DNA from: Pinus tabuliformis
Taxonomy: Eukaryota > Streptophyta > Pinopsida > Pinales > Pinaceae
Assembly (NCBI GenBank): GCA_031772625.1
Contig: CM062816.1
Location: 1,668,779,058 to 1,668,843,057, forward strand
Reading direction: 5' to 3'
Length of the DNA stretch: 64,000 bases
Position numbers and translations under genes: made by a program. Shown here piece by piece: positions 54,580 to 64,000 of the stretch. The notes under the pieces are model-generated. The model was not told where the DNA came from. It searched no databases and saw only the letters and a list, made by a program, of their open reading frames with translations. Positions within the stretch are counted from its first letter, which is position 1. Each line of letters opens with the position of its first letter.

Positions 54580-55160
54580 TATATATATATATAAATAAAT
54601 TTTAATTTGAGTATATTTTGGTTTTTGTTTTTATGTTTTTAATTTTTTTAATGCTTTTTTATATTTTTAGTTATTTAATTTTATAGTTTTCTCAATTTTT
54701 TTTTTTCAATTTTTTTTTTTTAATGGTTTACGAGATTTATTTTTTTTGGTATATATATATATTATGAAAAAAAAAATTGCCATAAAATTTTAAAGTGTAA
54801 AAAAATGTAACATTTAAAACAAATATCCACACTTAATACATTAAAAAATTTAAAGTGTAAAAAATTGTCAAATTAGAAAATAATTATTTAAATTTCATAT
54901 ATTAGAAAATTTAAAGTCAAAAAATAGGTTTTTTTTTAAAAAGGGCTTAATGTAGAATCACCACTTTTTAAAATCAGCATGCAAATCACTAACATTCTAA
55001 AACGTAATGTACTTAAAAAAATTTAAAGTGCCAAAAATGATGCTCTAAAAAAAAATGTGTGTTTTGCATCACCCCTTTTCAAAATTGGGTCACTTTTTTG
55101 CTATCTCTACGAAACGTGTAACAATACCAGTTCCCATTTCAAATTTTACATTGTTACATC
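54331..55160. other. AT-rich right flank with (TA)n tracts
   Basis: (TA)n tracts at 54479-54530 and 54541-54592, then A/T runs. No gene. AAATTTAAAGTG words recur near 54788, 54846 and 55019. Confidence 0.6.
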
Positions 55161-55745
55161 ATTAAAGAAATTTTATGGTCTAAAATGGACCTCCTAAGGA
55201 ATATTAAAAAATAATAGTGAAAATAATAAAAAATGATTAGATTTCATCATCAAATTTTAGAGGGACTTTTTTTTTCAACTTGTATTTTCAACTTAGCTCC
55301 CTATGATTTTACTCGAATTTCAAGTGGGAGCATTTGTTGGATGCATAATTTAATTCCCCATCCAAGGAGTAACCATGTTGCATATTTTTTATGGACCCTG
55401 CTACATGAAAAATGAGAAATATATGAAAAAAGGTGATTGCAGTCATCGTTTTCATGTATTTCTCATTTTTTGTGTAGAAATATCCATTGAAATTATGAAA
55501 CATGGGTACTCCTTGGATGGGGAATTAGATTCTACATTAAACGAGTGCTCCTGCTTGAAATTTGAGTACAATTGTACGGAGATAAGTTGAAAATACGAGT
55601 TGTTTTTTATTTTTTAAAAAATGGTCAATCATCCGCCATGTTTAACAGCATCATCTTGAAACCTATTGGTTCTTATAAAGTAGATTTTGGTTGTACATTT
55701 TTGTTTTGAGGCCCATTTTAGACCTCAAAATTTCTTTAATGTTTT
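55161..55745. repeat. Long hairpin element, arms about 290 bp
   Basis: Starting with ATTAAAGAAATTTTATGGTC at 55165 and, on the other strand from 55744, ATTAAAGAAATTTTGAGGTC, the two halves pair along most of their length around a centre near 55440. Shared blocks include GTATTTTCAACTTA, AATTCCCCATCCAAGGAGTA and AAAATGAGAAATA. This explains two nearly identical short frames, one per strand, both containing HGYSLDGEL; they are not separate genes. A MITE-like foldback is likely. Confidence 0.85.
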
Positions 55746-56310
55746 ATTGCTTTTAGGAGCTCGATCTTGAAATCGTTGTACCTCTATAATTTTGGCCTCC
55801 CATGGTCTGAAAATTGTCCTGAGGTATATTTATGTGTCTTCTTTCCAACACCACAAGTTAGACTGAAATTTAATTCTTCAAGATAAATTTATATCAAATC
55901 TCCCATGATGCCCTAATTATGGACTGGTTCCATGTAATGAACTTGTATGGACTTCTGCGTGTCAATCCTTTGAACTTCGGCCTTGAAACTTGTCCCAATA
56001 ACACTAAATTCCATGAAAATTTATTTACTTTTTACAAAATACAAATCTGATGCTCGAAGAGAAATTTATGATGATTTTACCTAGGTCACTTTTTTGAGAC
56101 AAAATTATAGACCATGCAAAAACGTTAAATTCTTTGGACCATATCTCCAAAAATATAATGAACCAAGATCTAAATTTTTTACATGAAATTAATCAGTATT
56201 TCCTCTCCATGTTGTAAGATATTTAGCTTCTAAAGCCTCGCAAAAAAAACAAATTATAGCAAAAATACCAAGATGGAATGTTTGAAGCAGCGAAACCCTA
56301 TGATCCAAAG
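55746..56310 (-). other. Element B 5' leader
   Basis: Alignable with 22440-22974 in element A, and non-coding. Confidence 0.65.
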
Positions 56311-56322
56311 CTCTGAAACCAA
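56311..56322 (-). promoter_or_regulatory. Element B primer binding site
   Basis: TGGTTTCAGAG on the minus strand, two bases inside the 5' LTR, is one base different from the initiator Met-tRNA complement TGGTATCAGAG. Confidence 0.85.
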
Positions 56323-56323
56323 A

Positions 56324-56606
56324 TGTTATGTAACTAGATCACAAATACAAAATAAAAGATAGATCAACGACTTGAAAATAAGCCTCTTCTATGGGGAAAA
56401 CTCCTTTTACATCACACAAATGAAAAATTCTTGGATGATTACAATTACAAGACCTCCTTGGTATATATAGGAGTCTAAGGGGTGAAAATATAATTAAGGC
56501 CTAGATTACAATAATAATGTAAAGGTACAAAAATAACAATAGTGGGATTCTAGGGGGCACAACAATAACATAGTGGGGATTACATTAGTATTATAGGGAC
56601 CTGGCA
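56324..56606 (-). repeat. Element B 5' LTR
   Basis: TGTTATGTAACT to GACCTGGCA on the plus strand, 283 bp; its outer end is TGCCAGG where the partner has TGTTAGG. TATATATAGGAG lies near 56462. It is followed by CATAT, the degraded target duplication. Confidence 0.85.
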
Positions 56607-57850
56607 CATATTCTTCTTTGCATACAGTTTGCAATTAATAGTCTTATGGACAAATGCATTACATGAATAATAGTAACCATAGAAAGAGTTAGTGTACCTG
56701 GTAGTTGATGACCTTCTCATAGGGAAGAGTCTTCCTTGTTTTATTACTTGATGGAACTTCATTGTCTACTTCATCTTTGATTGATGGACCTTGATTTGAT
56801 TTTCTTAGAGTGTGCTACTACATGCCTAGGGTTATGGAAAAAAAATAACTTGGGAACTTTCAATGGAGCAAAGGATCTCCTTGGAACCTTGCAAATTTTC
56901 TCAATTCAAATTCGGGAGAAAATAAACTTCTTGTAAAATACGCTTTCTTTGAATCATTTGTTTGCTTCTATTTTTGTTGCTTATTTTGGTTTGCTTCCTT
57001 GCTAATCATGCTACTGGAACCTTCTCCCACATGTCTTTTTGGTATTGTTGTTTTATCATCTTTTCCTTTGAGTTACTGCTATTTTCTGACTTATTTCTCA
57101 TGGAGACACCTCCTCTTATAACTTTTCATATCGTTTGTTCCTTTTTTCTAGCTCATTTCTTGTTGAAAAAATTCAACTTCTAATCTTTCACACCATTCAT
57201 GCCCTTCATTCGGTTGTTGATTAGCTCTTCAAATTTATTTGCTTCTTCCAATTGTGTCCTTAGGCTTATAATTTCTTCCTTGTACTCATGCTCTTTTTTA
57301 TCACATATCTGCAACAACATATTGTTATCTTTGTTTTCATTTTTCAGTCTTTCTAATTCAATTAAAGCTAAGTCTAACTTAACTTGGTTTTCATCTGTCT
57401 TTTTCTCACAAGAATCAAGTACATTCACACTAGTAAGAAAGGTCTCATTTAACAGAACAATTTCCTTTTGAGAGCCCCTTTTCTTCTTCTTCCTTTTCTT
57501 CTCTTTTTCTCTACTACTACTACTAGAATCCCCTTCATGCATGACCTACAACCTATCCAAAATTTCTTTTACATATCTGAGACCTATCACTATCTCAAGA
57601 TCCATATTGTGAAGTTTGTTATAAATTTCACATTTAGTATGAGAATTTCAATGTTGTTCTTGTGTTGAGGGGAAATATTTATTATATCCATCACATAATA
57701 ACTTCCAAACATCCATGAGCTATCAATTCAATTTTAATTTCTCTTTCCATTCATGAAAGTTTGTAGTACCAAGAATAGGTACACTTTGATAATCCATGAT
57801 TCAGCCAGTTCTACCTTCTAGGTTTTAAGCTAATATAGAGGGAACCAAAT
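56607..57850 (-). pseudogene. Copia element D gag: N-terminus, coiled coil, first zinc knuckle
   Basis: Right to left: a decayed start (MDYQSVPILGTTNFHEWKEK-like), a 120-codon frame at 57180-57542 with Ser-rich and Lys-rich parts then LALIELERLKNENKDNNMLL and EIISLRTQLEEANKFEELIN, a coiled coil typical of SIRE/Maximus copia Gag, and at 56580-56762 FYGYYYSCNAFVHKTINC, a zinc knuckle whose first Cys is Tyr. The gag is cut here by element B and goes on at 43673. Confidence 0.75.
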
Positions 57851-57862
57851 TTGATACCAATT
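57851..57862 (-). promoter_or_regulatory. Copia D primer binding site
   Basis: On the minus strand TTGGTATCAAATT follows the LTR end; it matches the initiator Met-tRNA complement TGGTATCAGAGC at nine of twelve positions. Confidence 0.65.
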
Positions 57863-57863
57863 T

Positions 57864-58100
57864 CTGGAAACTTGATTATACTGAGGGGGCTCAGGCGGGG
57901 GGATCAATCAATACAGTGCACTCTTACTTTTCCTTATAATGACTTCTTTGAAATATTAAATATGCAACAATATATCATACGAATAATAATTTTAACATGT
58001 AAACAACATTTAACATACAAACTAAAACATAAGAATCAACACATAAACAAAACGCAAATGGACACTAGATATAAGTGGAAACCCATAAAAGGAAAAATTG
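57864..58100 (-). repeat. Copia D 5' LTR, truncated
   Basis: On the plus strand TTTCTGGAAA...TATACTGAGGGGG...CGGGGGGATCAATCAATAC matches the end of the solo LTR at 20748 onward (TGTTGGAAATAATACTGAGAG, then GGGGTGAATCAGTATT), and AAGTGGAAACCC near 58074 matches 20910. Beyond about 58100 the match is lost, so most of the LTR is missing. Confidence 0.6.
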
Positions 58101-58129
58101 CTGAATTTTGTAACTATGGTCAGTCTTCA

Positions 58130-59092
58130 TAATTTATATTTTAGCCCTTGTAATGTATAAATAAGTTGTAAGACATGTTCTTCATGTAATTTTTATTATT
58201 TAACCCTTGAAAGAATGATTGTAATACATCTTCTTCATGTCATATTTAAAAGAGAAAAAAATTGAAATTTGAAATTTGAATTTTCGGCTCCAGGATAGTC
58301 AAGTCATCCCTCCCTCGAGTCAATTCATCCCCATTGAAGAGACACACCCATTTGAAAAGTCATAACACTATATAAAGGCATTCTACCTCTCACAAGCAAG
58401 AATGTTTTCAGGCATCCAAGTGAAGGAAAAGAAGGACAAGAAGGGAAAAAGAAGGATGGAGATAATCTCTCTCTCTCTCTCTTACATGTGCTTCTGTGCT
58501 ATTTCTATAGGCAACATATTCTAGGCAAGTAGAGTTTATGGGCATACTAGGAAGCTGAATTTCTGGGTTTCTGGATAGTTTATGGGAGACCTAACTTTAG
58601 CCTAGGGCAGATCAAATCAGGATGAGTTGCAGGGCATATTGGATGCTTGACTTGAGGCCTAGAGACCAAGTTTGACCATAATCTTTGTTGTTCAGTTTGA
58701 CCTCATAGTTAACTAGAAACATTAGGTGTATCTATTGTTGAACTGAAGCATTTCTCTAAGGAAAAGGTTGTTGGGGTTTTCCCCTAAGTGGGTTTTCTCA
58801 GGGTAAATCTTGTGTTCTCTTTATGCATTTTGATCTCTACTATTCTTATGGTTTTGTGGTTGAATTTATTAAGTGTAATTACTTAATGATAAATTGGAAT
58901 TATTAAAATAAGATATATGTCATTAGAAGTAATTATCAGTATTTCAAGAATATTGTGCTTGTATTTATTGCACTTGAAACCTAAACATGGGATTAGATCT
59001 TTGGTGAGGAAAAGGATATTGAGATCACTCTTGAAGAAGCTTTGGTAAGAAATCACTCTTGAGGAAAAACGTATATCTACAATTTATTTTTC
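58130..59092 (+). promoter_or_regulatory. Putative LTR and leader of copia element E
   Basis: A good TATA box, CTATATAAAGGC (58368-58379), lies 700 bases before gag. A (CT)n microsatellite is at 58466-58482. Neither LTR ends nor a primer site could be fixed, and no second LTR copy is in the window. Confidence 0.45.
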
Positions 59093-59800
59093 TTGCCCAT
59101 GAATATGGGTTCACATATGAAGGAAGAAAAAAAATTGGAAGGCGCTACAAATTTTAGGGCTTGGAAAACAAGTATTGATATTCTTCTTGCAAAAGAGTAT
59201 CTCTTGGGTATTGCGAATGCAAAGGTCACTAAACATGAAAAATACGAAGAGAAATTAAAATTCAAGAAAGATGACATTACAACTAGAAGTATCATTATAG
59301 ATTTTGTTAGAGATCATTTGATCCCATATATCACAAATATTGAATATTCAAAGAAAATGTATGATCCCTAATTGGTTTGTACAATATCAACAATATTAGC
59401 TAAGAAATGAGTTTGAGGAATGAGATTTGTGATGTTAGAATGACAAGGAGTGATAATATGGCCTCATATTTTATGAGCATTTTTTAATTGAGAGATCGAC
59501 AAGTGATTGATGAAATCATTCCTAAAAAAGAAATAATGACTACAACACTTAATGGTTTACCTAAATCATGGGATTCATTTAGAACAATAATATGTGCCAT
59601 AAAAGATGTTCCAAAGTTTGATGAACTATGGATTGTTTGTACTTAAGAAGAATCAAGGCTCATATTAAGAGGAAATATTCAAAGATCCGAAGGAGGTGAC
59701 TCTCAAGCTTATGCAACACGTTTCAAGAAAGGTGGAGGAAGAAATAAGTTTGGCTTTTAAATAAGAAATGGAGGAATAAGAAATGAAGGAAGAAGGCCTA
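59093..59800 (+). pseudogene. Element E copia gag
   Basis: MPMNMGSHMKEEKKLEGATN, FRAWKTSIDILLAKEYLLGI and TRSIIIDFVRDHLIPYITNI form the start of a Ty1/copia Gag (UBN2 type: W-x-LL and I-DSV-DHL motifs). After a stop, IICAIKDVPKFDELW-like and GGDSQAYATRFKKGGG pieces continue. The start codon is supported by the normal beginning of the domain. Confidence 0.8.
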
Positions 59801-60000
59801 AAGAAAGAAAATCCACTACTCAAGGAAAGAGAGACATGTCAAAAGTTCAATGTTATCATTGTCATAAATTTGGTCATTATAGAAGCGGTTGTCCTAAAAT
59901 ATTGAGTGATGGAAAGAGGAAAGGAAACCAAAATGATACCACAACACACTTGTATGAACTTCCAAATAATCCTAAGAATGAATACCCATGTAATAAATAA
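59801..60000 (+). pseudogene. Element E zinc knuckle
   Basis: QCYHCHKFGHYRSGCPKI is an intact C-x2-C-x4-H-x4-C knuckle at 59848-59890, followed by a Lys/Asn-rich segment. Confidence 0.85.
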
Positions 60001-60019
60001 TTCTTCTATTTTTCCACTC

Positions 60020-60420
60020 TTACAGGTTTTGTTGTAGACAGTGAAGTGACTAGTTGAGTATGGTTCCTTAAGGCACATGACTGGAGATAGAGACATACTC
60101 ACAAAACTAATGGAAAGAAGATTATCACAAAAGGTGGAACTTGGAGAAAAAACAGTTATGTAGTCAAAGGCCTTAGGAAGACATCCATTAAGCTAGAATA
60201 AAGCGATAATGTTCATCTTAGAAACATCTTATATGTACTGGGTTTGAAGAAGAAGAAATTAGTTTCTATTTTATTCTTGGAAGATAAAGGAGATAGAGTA
60301 ACATTTGTTTATGGAAAAGTTCTTGTTTGGACCAAATGCTCTAGTATAGTTTCTAATAGAGTGATTGGAGTTTGTGAAGGGAGGTTGTATAGACTTTTGA
60401 AACAACCTACCCAAGCACTT
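60020..60420 (+). pseudogene. Element E protease and GAG-pre region
   Basis: FVVDSEVTS replaces the copia protease motif (D-S-G-A/C-x-x-H), so the catalytic Gly is Glu. NVHLRNILYVLGLKKKKLVS is the highly conserved protease end, and VCEGRLYRLLKQ belongs to the GAG-pre-integrase region. Confidence 0.8.
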
Positions 60421-61030
60421 GTACATAATGATATTAATCCAAGTAAACTTTAGCATAGAAGATATGTTCGCTTTCACTATAGAACTTTTCCAGCCTTAAG
60501 GTAGATGGTTGCAGGTGTTCCAAAATTGTAGGTAGAACATGATGAGGTATGTAAAGGATGTGCACTTGGGAAGAATGTCAAGAATCCTTTTCTAAGTAGC
60601 GAAAGTATATCTGAGGAAATCTTAGATCTTGTCCATTTTGATGTTTGTGGTCCAATGCTAGTAAAATCTCTTAGAGGCTCCTTGTACTATGTAACATTTA
60701 TTAATGAATTCTCTCACAATAAATGGATTTACTTAATGAAGACAAAGGATGAAGTCTTTGGCAAGCTTCAAGAATTCAAGGCTAAAGTGGAAAAATTGAA
60801 GGGAAAGAAGATCAAGATCCCGAGACTTGATAATGGAGGAGAATATACGTGCAAGGAGCGCATTTAGTTTTTGTAAAGAAGTTGGGATTAAGAGGGAGCT
60901 TATAGTCCCCTACAATCCACAACAAAATGTATTTGTGGAAAGAAAGAATAGAACCATTCAAGAAGCTATTAAGGAAATGATGAACAACCAAGGCTTTCCT
61001 ATGTCTTTGTGGAGTGAAGTATCTATGTGT
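60421..61030 (+). pseudogene. Element E copia integrase, truncated
   Basis: CKGCALGKNVKNPF is the Cys half of the zinc domain. LVHFDVCGPMLVKSLRGSLY, IPRLDNGGEYTC and FVERKNRTIQEAIKEMMNNQ show the three catalytic acidic residues (D, D, E) all present. Frameshifts lie between them, and at about 61030 the homology ends, so the RT and RNase H that follow integrase in copia are lost. Confidence 0.85.
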
Positions 61031-62328
61031 CGAAGGCTGGAACTTGACTTCCTCAACATTGGGGAACACCACCCGGTTAGGAGCTTAAATAAACTCCATT
61101 TCTGTTGAAATTGGTGGGTCCAACTAGATATAAAGGGACCAATTTCTCATTTTAAGGAGATTTAATATAGTAACAAGATGAAAAACCGATGAAATGATAT
61201 TATAGCTAATGCTAAAATTACTGAATAAAATTATTATACTTATTTCCCGGGATAATAAATCTTCACATGTGATTCAAAGAAAGATTTCACAAAGTAAATA
61301 ATGATATATATGATAAAAAAAAATTAATTAAATAGTTCATTAATTTAGTTGGTTAAATTCAATCACATAAAAAGATCTCATTATCTCATACATAATCATA
61401 AATCATCCAATCCTACACATCAATAGTGATAATGACTGATTGTTTTCAAAGAATTTATATAACGAAATAACACATAATTGATTCACTATCTAAATCAATA
61501 ATACATAATGATATCACAAAGATAATAGTACTCGATGCATTATTGCTCTGCTTATGAAAAAGATAGCTTTCAGGATCAACTTCTTAACTAGATAACTCTG
61601 AATCAAACAATAATGCAAGTTCAAAAGTTGTCTTCTCAAAATTCGGGACCCCTTTCTAAATGCATGAAAGGGGTTTAAATAGCCTATTAATATTACAAAA
61701 ATAGTAAACTTAAAATAAAAGTCTTAAAAAAAGCTTTAACAAACTAAGCTAAGATAAAGGAAAAAAAAATTGTGATCTGTTGCAACAAAAACTCATGATT
61801 GTGCTCTAGATTGATTCTTCATCTTCTCTCTAAGATTGTATATGTTCGTGAGTGGCTTCAACTGGGGGGGGGGGGGGGGGTGTGATGTATCGACTACATG
61901 TGCATTTGTCTCGTAAACACTACATCATTAAGTGCTGGAAGAAACTGTATTGCTATGTTTGAGAGACACCTTAGCATGAGCCACTGACTATGAGGCTTCA
62001 CCAAAAAATGTCAATAACTTTCAAGGTTCGCTTGTGATAAACTTTGAATGCCTTGAACCTTCTTTTTAGATGTTTCTTGCCAAGATTATTTCAAAGTTGT
62101 GACATCTGGCAAGGTGTCCTTTGGGCATTCCTGAATTAGATTGGCTTGCAATAAGGTATGTGTGATGTATTCGGTGAAATTTGAGGCAAGATTCCTTGCT
62201 TTAATAATAGTCATCTCTGCCCATTTCATTTTGATATCCCAGTCACCAAATAAGATATCCTTCTGTGATTCTTCAATTCAAGGTAGATCAGATGATCTTC
62301 CCTGACATTGTCTTGCCAATCTATATAC
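61031..62328. other. AT-rich region, possibly LTR of the next element
   Basis: TGTTGAAATTGGTGGGTCC at 61106 could be an LTR start. On the minus strand CTATTTAAACCCCTTTC (61667-61683) is TATA-like. An 18-base G run lies at 61864-61882. No partner LTR is in the window, so this is tentative. Confidence 0.35.
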
Positions 62329-63135
62329 TCAGATTTTCTTGTCGACATCTTCATAAAATGCCCTCAAGTCGGACAATTGATTTACTAAAAAATCATTAGT
62401 CTTTGATAAGTCATGAATTAAGGCCAACTTGTGACAGAAGATGGCCTGCCTCTTTGTTAAGAGTATGTCTAGTTTTGCTGCTTCCTTGAAGACTTCATTT
62501 ATATCTAGTTTTTCTCTCAGCTGGTCAATTCTTTGTTGCAACTACAGTATCCGTTCATCCTTTTCCTTCACTTCAGCTTCAAATTGTATCTTTAAATCAT
62601 TAAATATCTTTTGCAGCTCGATAATATTGGCTTGCTATTGTTGCTCAACTTCTTGCTTTTCTATGTGGAAAGTTTGTTCCAATTGGACAATCCTTTGATC
62701 CTTTTCGTTCATTAGCAATTGTATTTTTCTAGCTTTTTCAACAGTAGCACTAGCATAAGCTCCTCCGAACTGAGATAATATGCTCAATTCCTCATCCGGG
62801 ATTGTTTGAGTTCCTTTCCAAAGAACCTGAAAAGGAGTCTCATTGGTAACTAGCACTTGCGACTATTCTAGCTTTCTTTTATTCCTTGACCTGCCCATTA
62901 TTGCTTTATGCTTTGGACTATAAAATACGTATAAAGGAGGGATTTCTTCAATCTTGAGGACTGTCTCGACAGTCAGAAATCTCCATATCATTAGCATCAT
63001 TTGATTGATTGACAATCTCAACATTAATATTATTCTCAAGAGTTTTAGGAATAGTATCCTATTAGGAAGCCTCAACAATAAACGAGGTTGTCCCTGTAGT
63101 CTCTGGAACCTACTCTGTCTCTTTGTTGACTGCAA
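62329..63135 (-). pseudogene. Unidentified repeat protein, coiled-coil part
   Basis: Adjacent minus-strand frames (62863-63135, 62635-62856, 62329-62541) include TPFQVLWKGTQTIPDEELSI, KARKIQLLMNEKDQRIVQLE, then RIDQLREKLDINEVFKEAAK and RQAIFCHKLALIHDLSKTND. The Glu/Lys/Gln-rich heptads predict a coiled coil. It continues the protein that starts at 63937. I recognise it only as a recurring plant repeat protein, possibly an extra ORF of a large gypsy element. It has stops and frameshifts. Confidence 0.4.
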
Positions 63136-63682
63136 CTTGCTCTGCTTGTATATCGTTCAAGACATCTGTAACCCAAGCTTATTCTGTTGTCAAAACATGG
63201 TTGAACTCCTCCCATACTTCATCCAATTTGTTCTCCTCTTTGATTTCTCTTGTGTGCTCAACAACTATAGTAGCTGTTTCAGAGACTTGGGAAGTAATTG
63301 GAGCTTTTGAGGAGGAAGCTAATGCATCTGAAGTTTCTAAATTCTGTCAGAATTGCTTTAACAGGGATTCAAGAAAATGGGCTATTCTTCACTGACGATA
63401 TTGATTGAATCTAATCAATTTGTCAAGACTTAGATGGTCTGCTGCTAATTTCTCTACCATATAATATTCTGGAACCATTTCAAACAAATCATCAAATTTG
63501 TCAGGCTCATTTAAAAATGGTTTGAGCTTAGCTTGTGTTGTAACATCTTTCACTACACCATGTGGGTCATATGGTCTGTTTAGTATGGTTGGAAAATTAA
63601 AGGCTTTTAATTGGTCAATTTCAATTGAAGAATGCTTGAAATTTTCTAAGGCATAGGTACCATAAGAAATGGGAAAACATGG
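63136..63682 (-). pseudogene. Unidentified repeat protein, middle part
   Basis: Translation in broken frames gives LKAFNFPTILNRPYDPHGVV, PDKFDDLFEMVPEYYMVEKL and AADHLSLDKLIRFNQ between 63400 and 63640, coherent with the flanking frames. The family was not identified. Confidence 0.35.
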
Positions 63683-64000
63683 CTAGGTGAATTTCTTGGC
63701 ATCTTTAAGTACTTTAGTTAAGCCCTTACCAACTGTTTGATAAGTGACTTCCTTGGCCAACAACTTATCGAGGACAAAAAGGGGAAAAACGTGAGGATGG
63801 GCAAGGCTACCAAAAACACGTATATAGGTAAATGGTTCTTCCCCAAATGAATTTCCTATAGGATTTAGGTATTTATTGGCTTCTGCAGTAAGTCTAGGGG
63901 CTTTCCTGCCAAAGACTTCTTGGTGGATAGGGAGCATGACTTTATGAAATTTTTTGTAGAAGTGAGCATGGTATTTTGATTCCCAAAGGATATTGAGATA
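63683..64000 (-). pseudogene. Unidentified repeat protein, N-terminal part (continues past window)
   Basis: MLPIHQEVFGRKAPRLTAEA, NPIGNSFGEEPFTYIRVFGS and LAKEVTYQTVGKGLTKVL form an 84-codon open frame, ending at a stop near 63683. The bases to the right keep reading (KFHKV-type), so the real start is outside the window. No enzymatic motif is seen. Confidence 0.4.

Larger units (their letters stand above)
52566..55745. repeat. Inverted-repeat (foldback) block in the leader of element B
   Basis: The block is absent from element A. Three copies of a GTTTTGAGGCATTTTAGA-like word lie at about 52569 (direct), 55172-55197 (inverted) and 55702-55722 (direct). The outer pair includes inverted CAATGTAAACTTTGAAACAGGAACT (52685-52709) against AGTTCCCATTTCAAATTTTACATTG (about 55130-55155). 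It thus resembles a foldback transposon with a second hairpin element (55161-55745) at its right end. No transposase was found. Confidence 0.6.
43674..56606 (-). mobile_element. Element B, chromovirus (Ty3/gypsy) with nested insertions, inserted in copia D
   Basis: Bounded by LTRs at 43674-43955 and 56324-56606, with polypurine tract, primer site and a 4-of-5 target duplication. Reading right to left: leader, gag, Cys/His finger, protease, RT, RNase H, integrase, chromodomain. It is interrupted by element C (45386-49660) in integrase and by inverted-repeat DNA (52566-55745) in the leader. Without these it would be about 5.5 kb, normal for a chromovirus. All domains carry stops or frameshifts. 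It lies inside the gag of copia D. Confidence 0.85.

Noticed and set aside
55309-55590. Two related small proteins on opposite strands
   Set aside because: Their similarity comes from the two arms of one DNA hairpin.

Overview
The window looks like nuclear DNA of a seed plant with a large, repeat-rich genome. Evidence: several lineages of plant LTR retrotransposons, plant non-LTR elements (LINEs), a tRNA-derived SINE, and a decayed piece of plastid DNA carrying trnI-GAU exon 1 and its intron. No intact host gene is visible. Species cannot be named from the sequence; the mixture would suit a gymnosperm or another large plant genome.

Layout. (1) 1-4668: element F, a young non-autonomous Ty3/gypsy-type element on the minus strand, with long near-identical LTRs and only a protease remnant inside. 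It abuts plastid-derived DNA (4671-5238). (2) 5561-6187: a copia gag fragment joined to part of a chromovirus LTR, a second copy of a junction also found at 43210-43833. (3) 6190-13900: mostly unassigned DNA with a few host-gene-like reading frames (8958-10660, including a receptor-kinase C-lobe pseudogene), a TAGCGCGC-rich cluster and a 56-bp minisatellite. (4) 13925-19557: element G, a degenerate Ty3/gypsy element (minus strand) in the order gag, protease, extra RNase H, RT, RNase H, integrase, interrupted by a solo LTR with a 30-base G run. (5) 19558-23321: element A, a chromovirus deletion derivative interrupted by a 1333-bp solo LTR. (6) 23322-43200: AT-rich DNA with several LINE fragments (25780-26690, 29782-29909, 31007-32815, 33840-34780, 35400-37885) and unidentified stretches.

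(7) 42480-58100: the most structured part. A copia element D (minus) is split by chromovirus B (43674-56606, minus; LTRs, PBS, PPT and a near-perfect target duplication). B is split by gypsy element C (45386-49660, plus; 5-bp target duplication ATTCT). The integrase of C is split by a SINE (48429-48664; 13-bp duplication). The 5' leader of B also carries inverted-repeat DNA (52566-55745) with seven regularly spaced palindromes and a long hairpin. (8) 58130-61030: element E, a truncated copia element on the plus strand. (9) 61100-64000: minus-strand reading frames of an unidentified repeat protein, possibly an accessory retrotransposon ORF.

Almost every coding region here is a broken transposon protein, so the genes do not form a working pathway. 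The value of the window is its stratigraphy: insertions, target duplications, solo LTRs and deletion derivatives allow the order of events to be read. All percentages and mismatch counts were made by eye.
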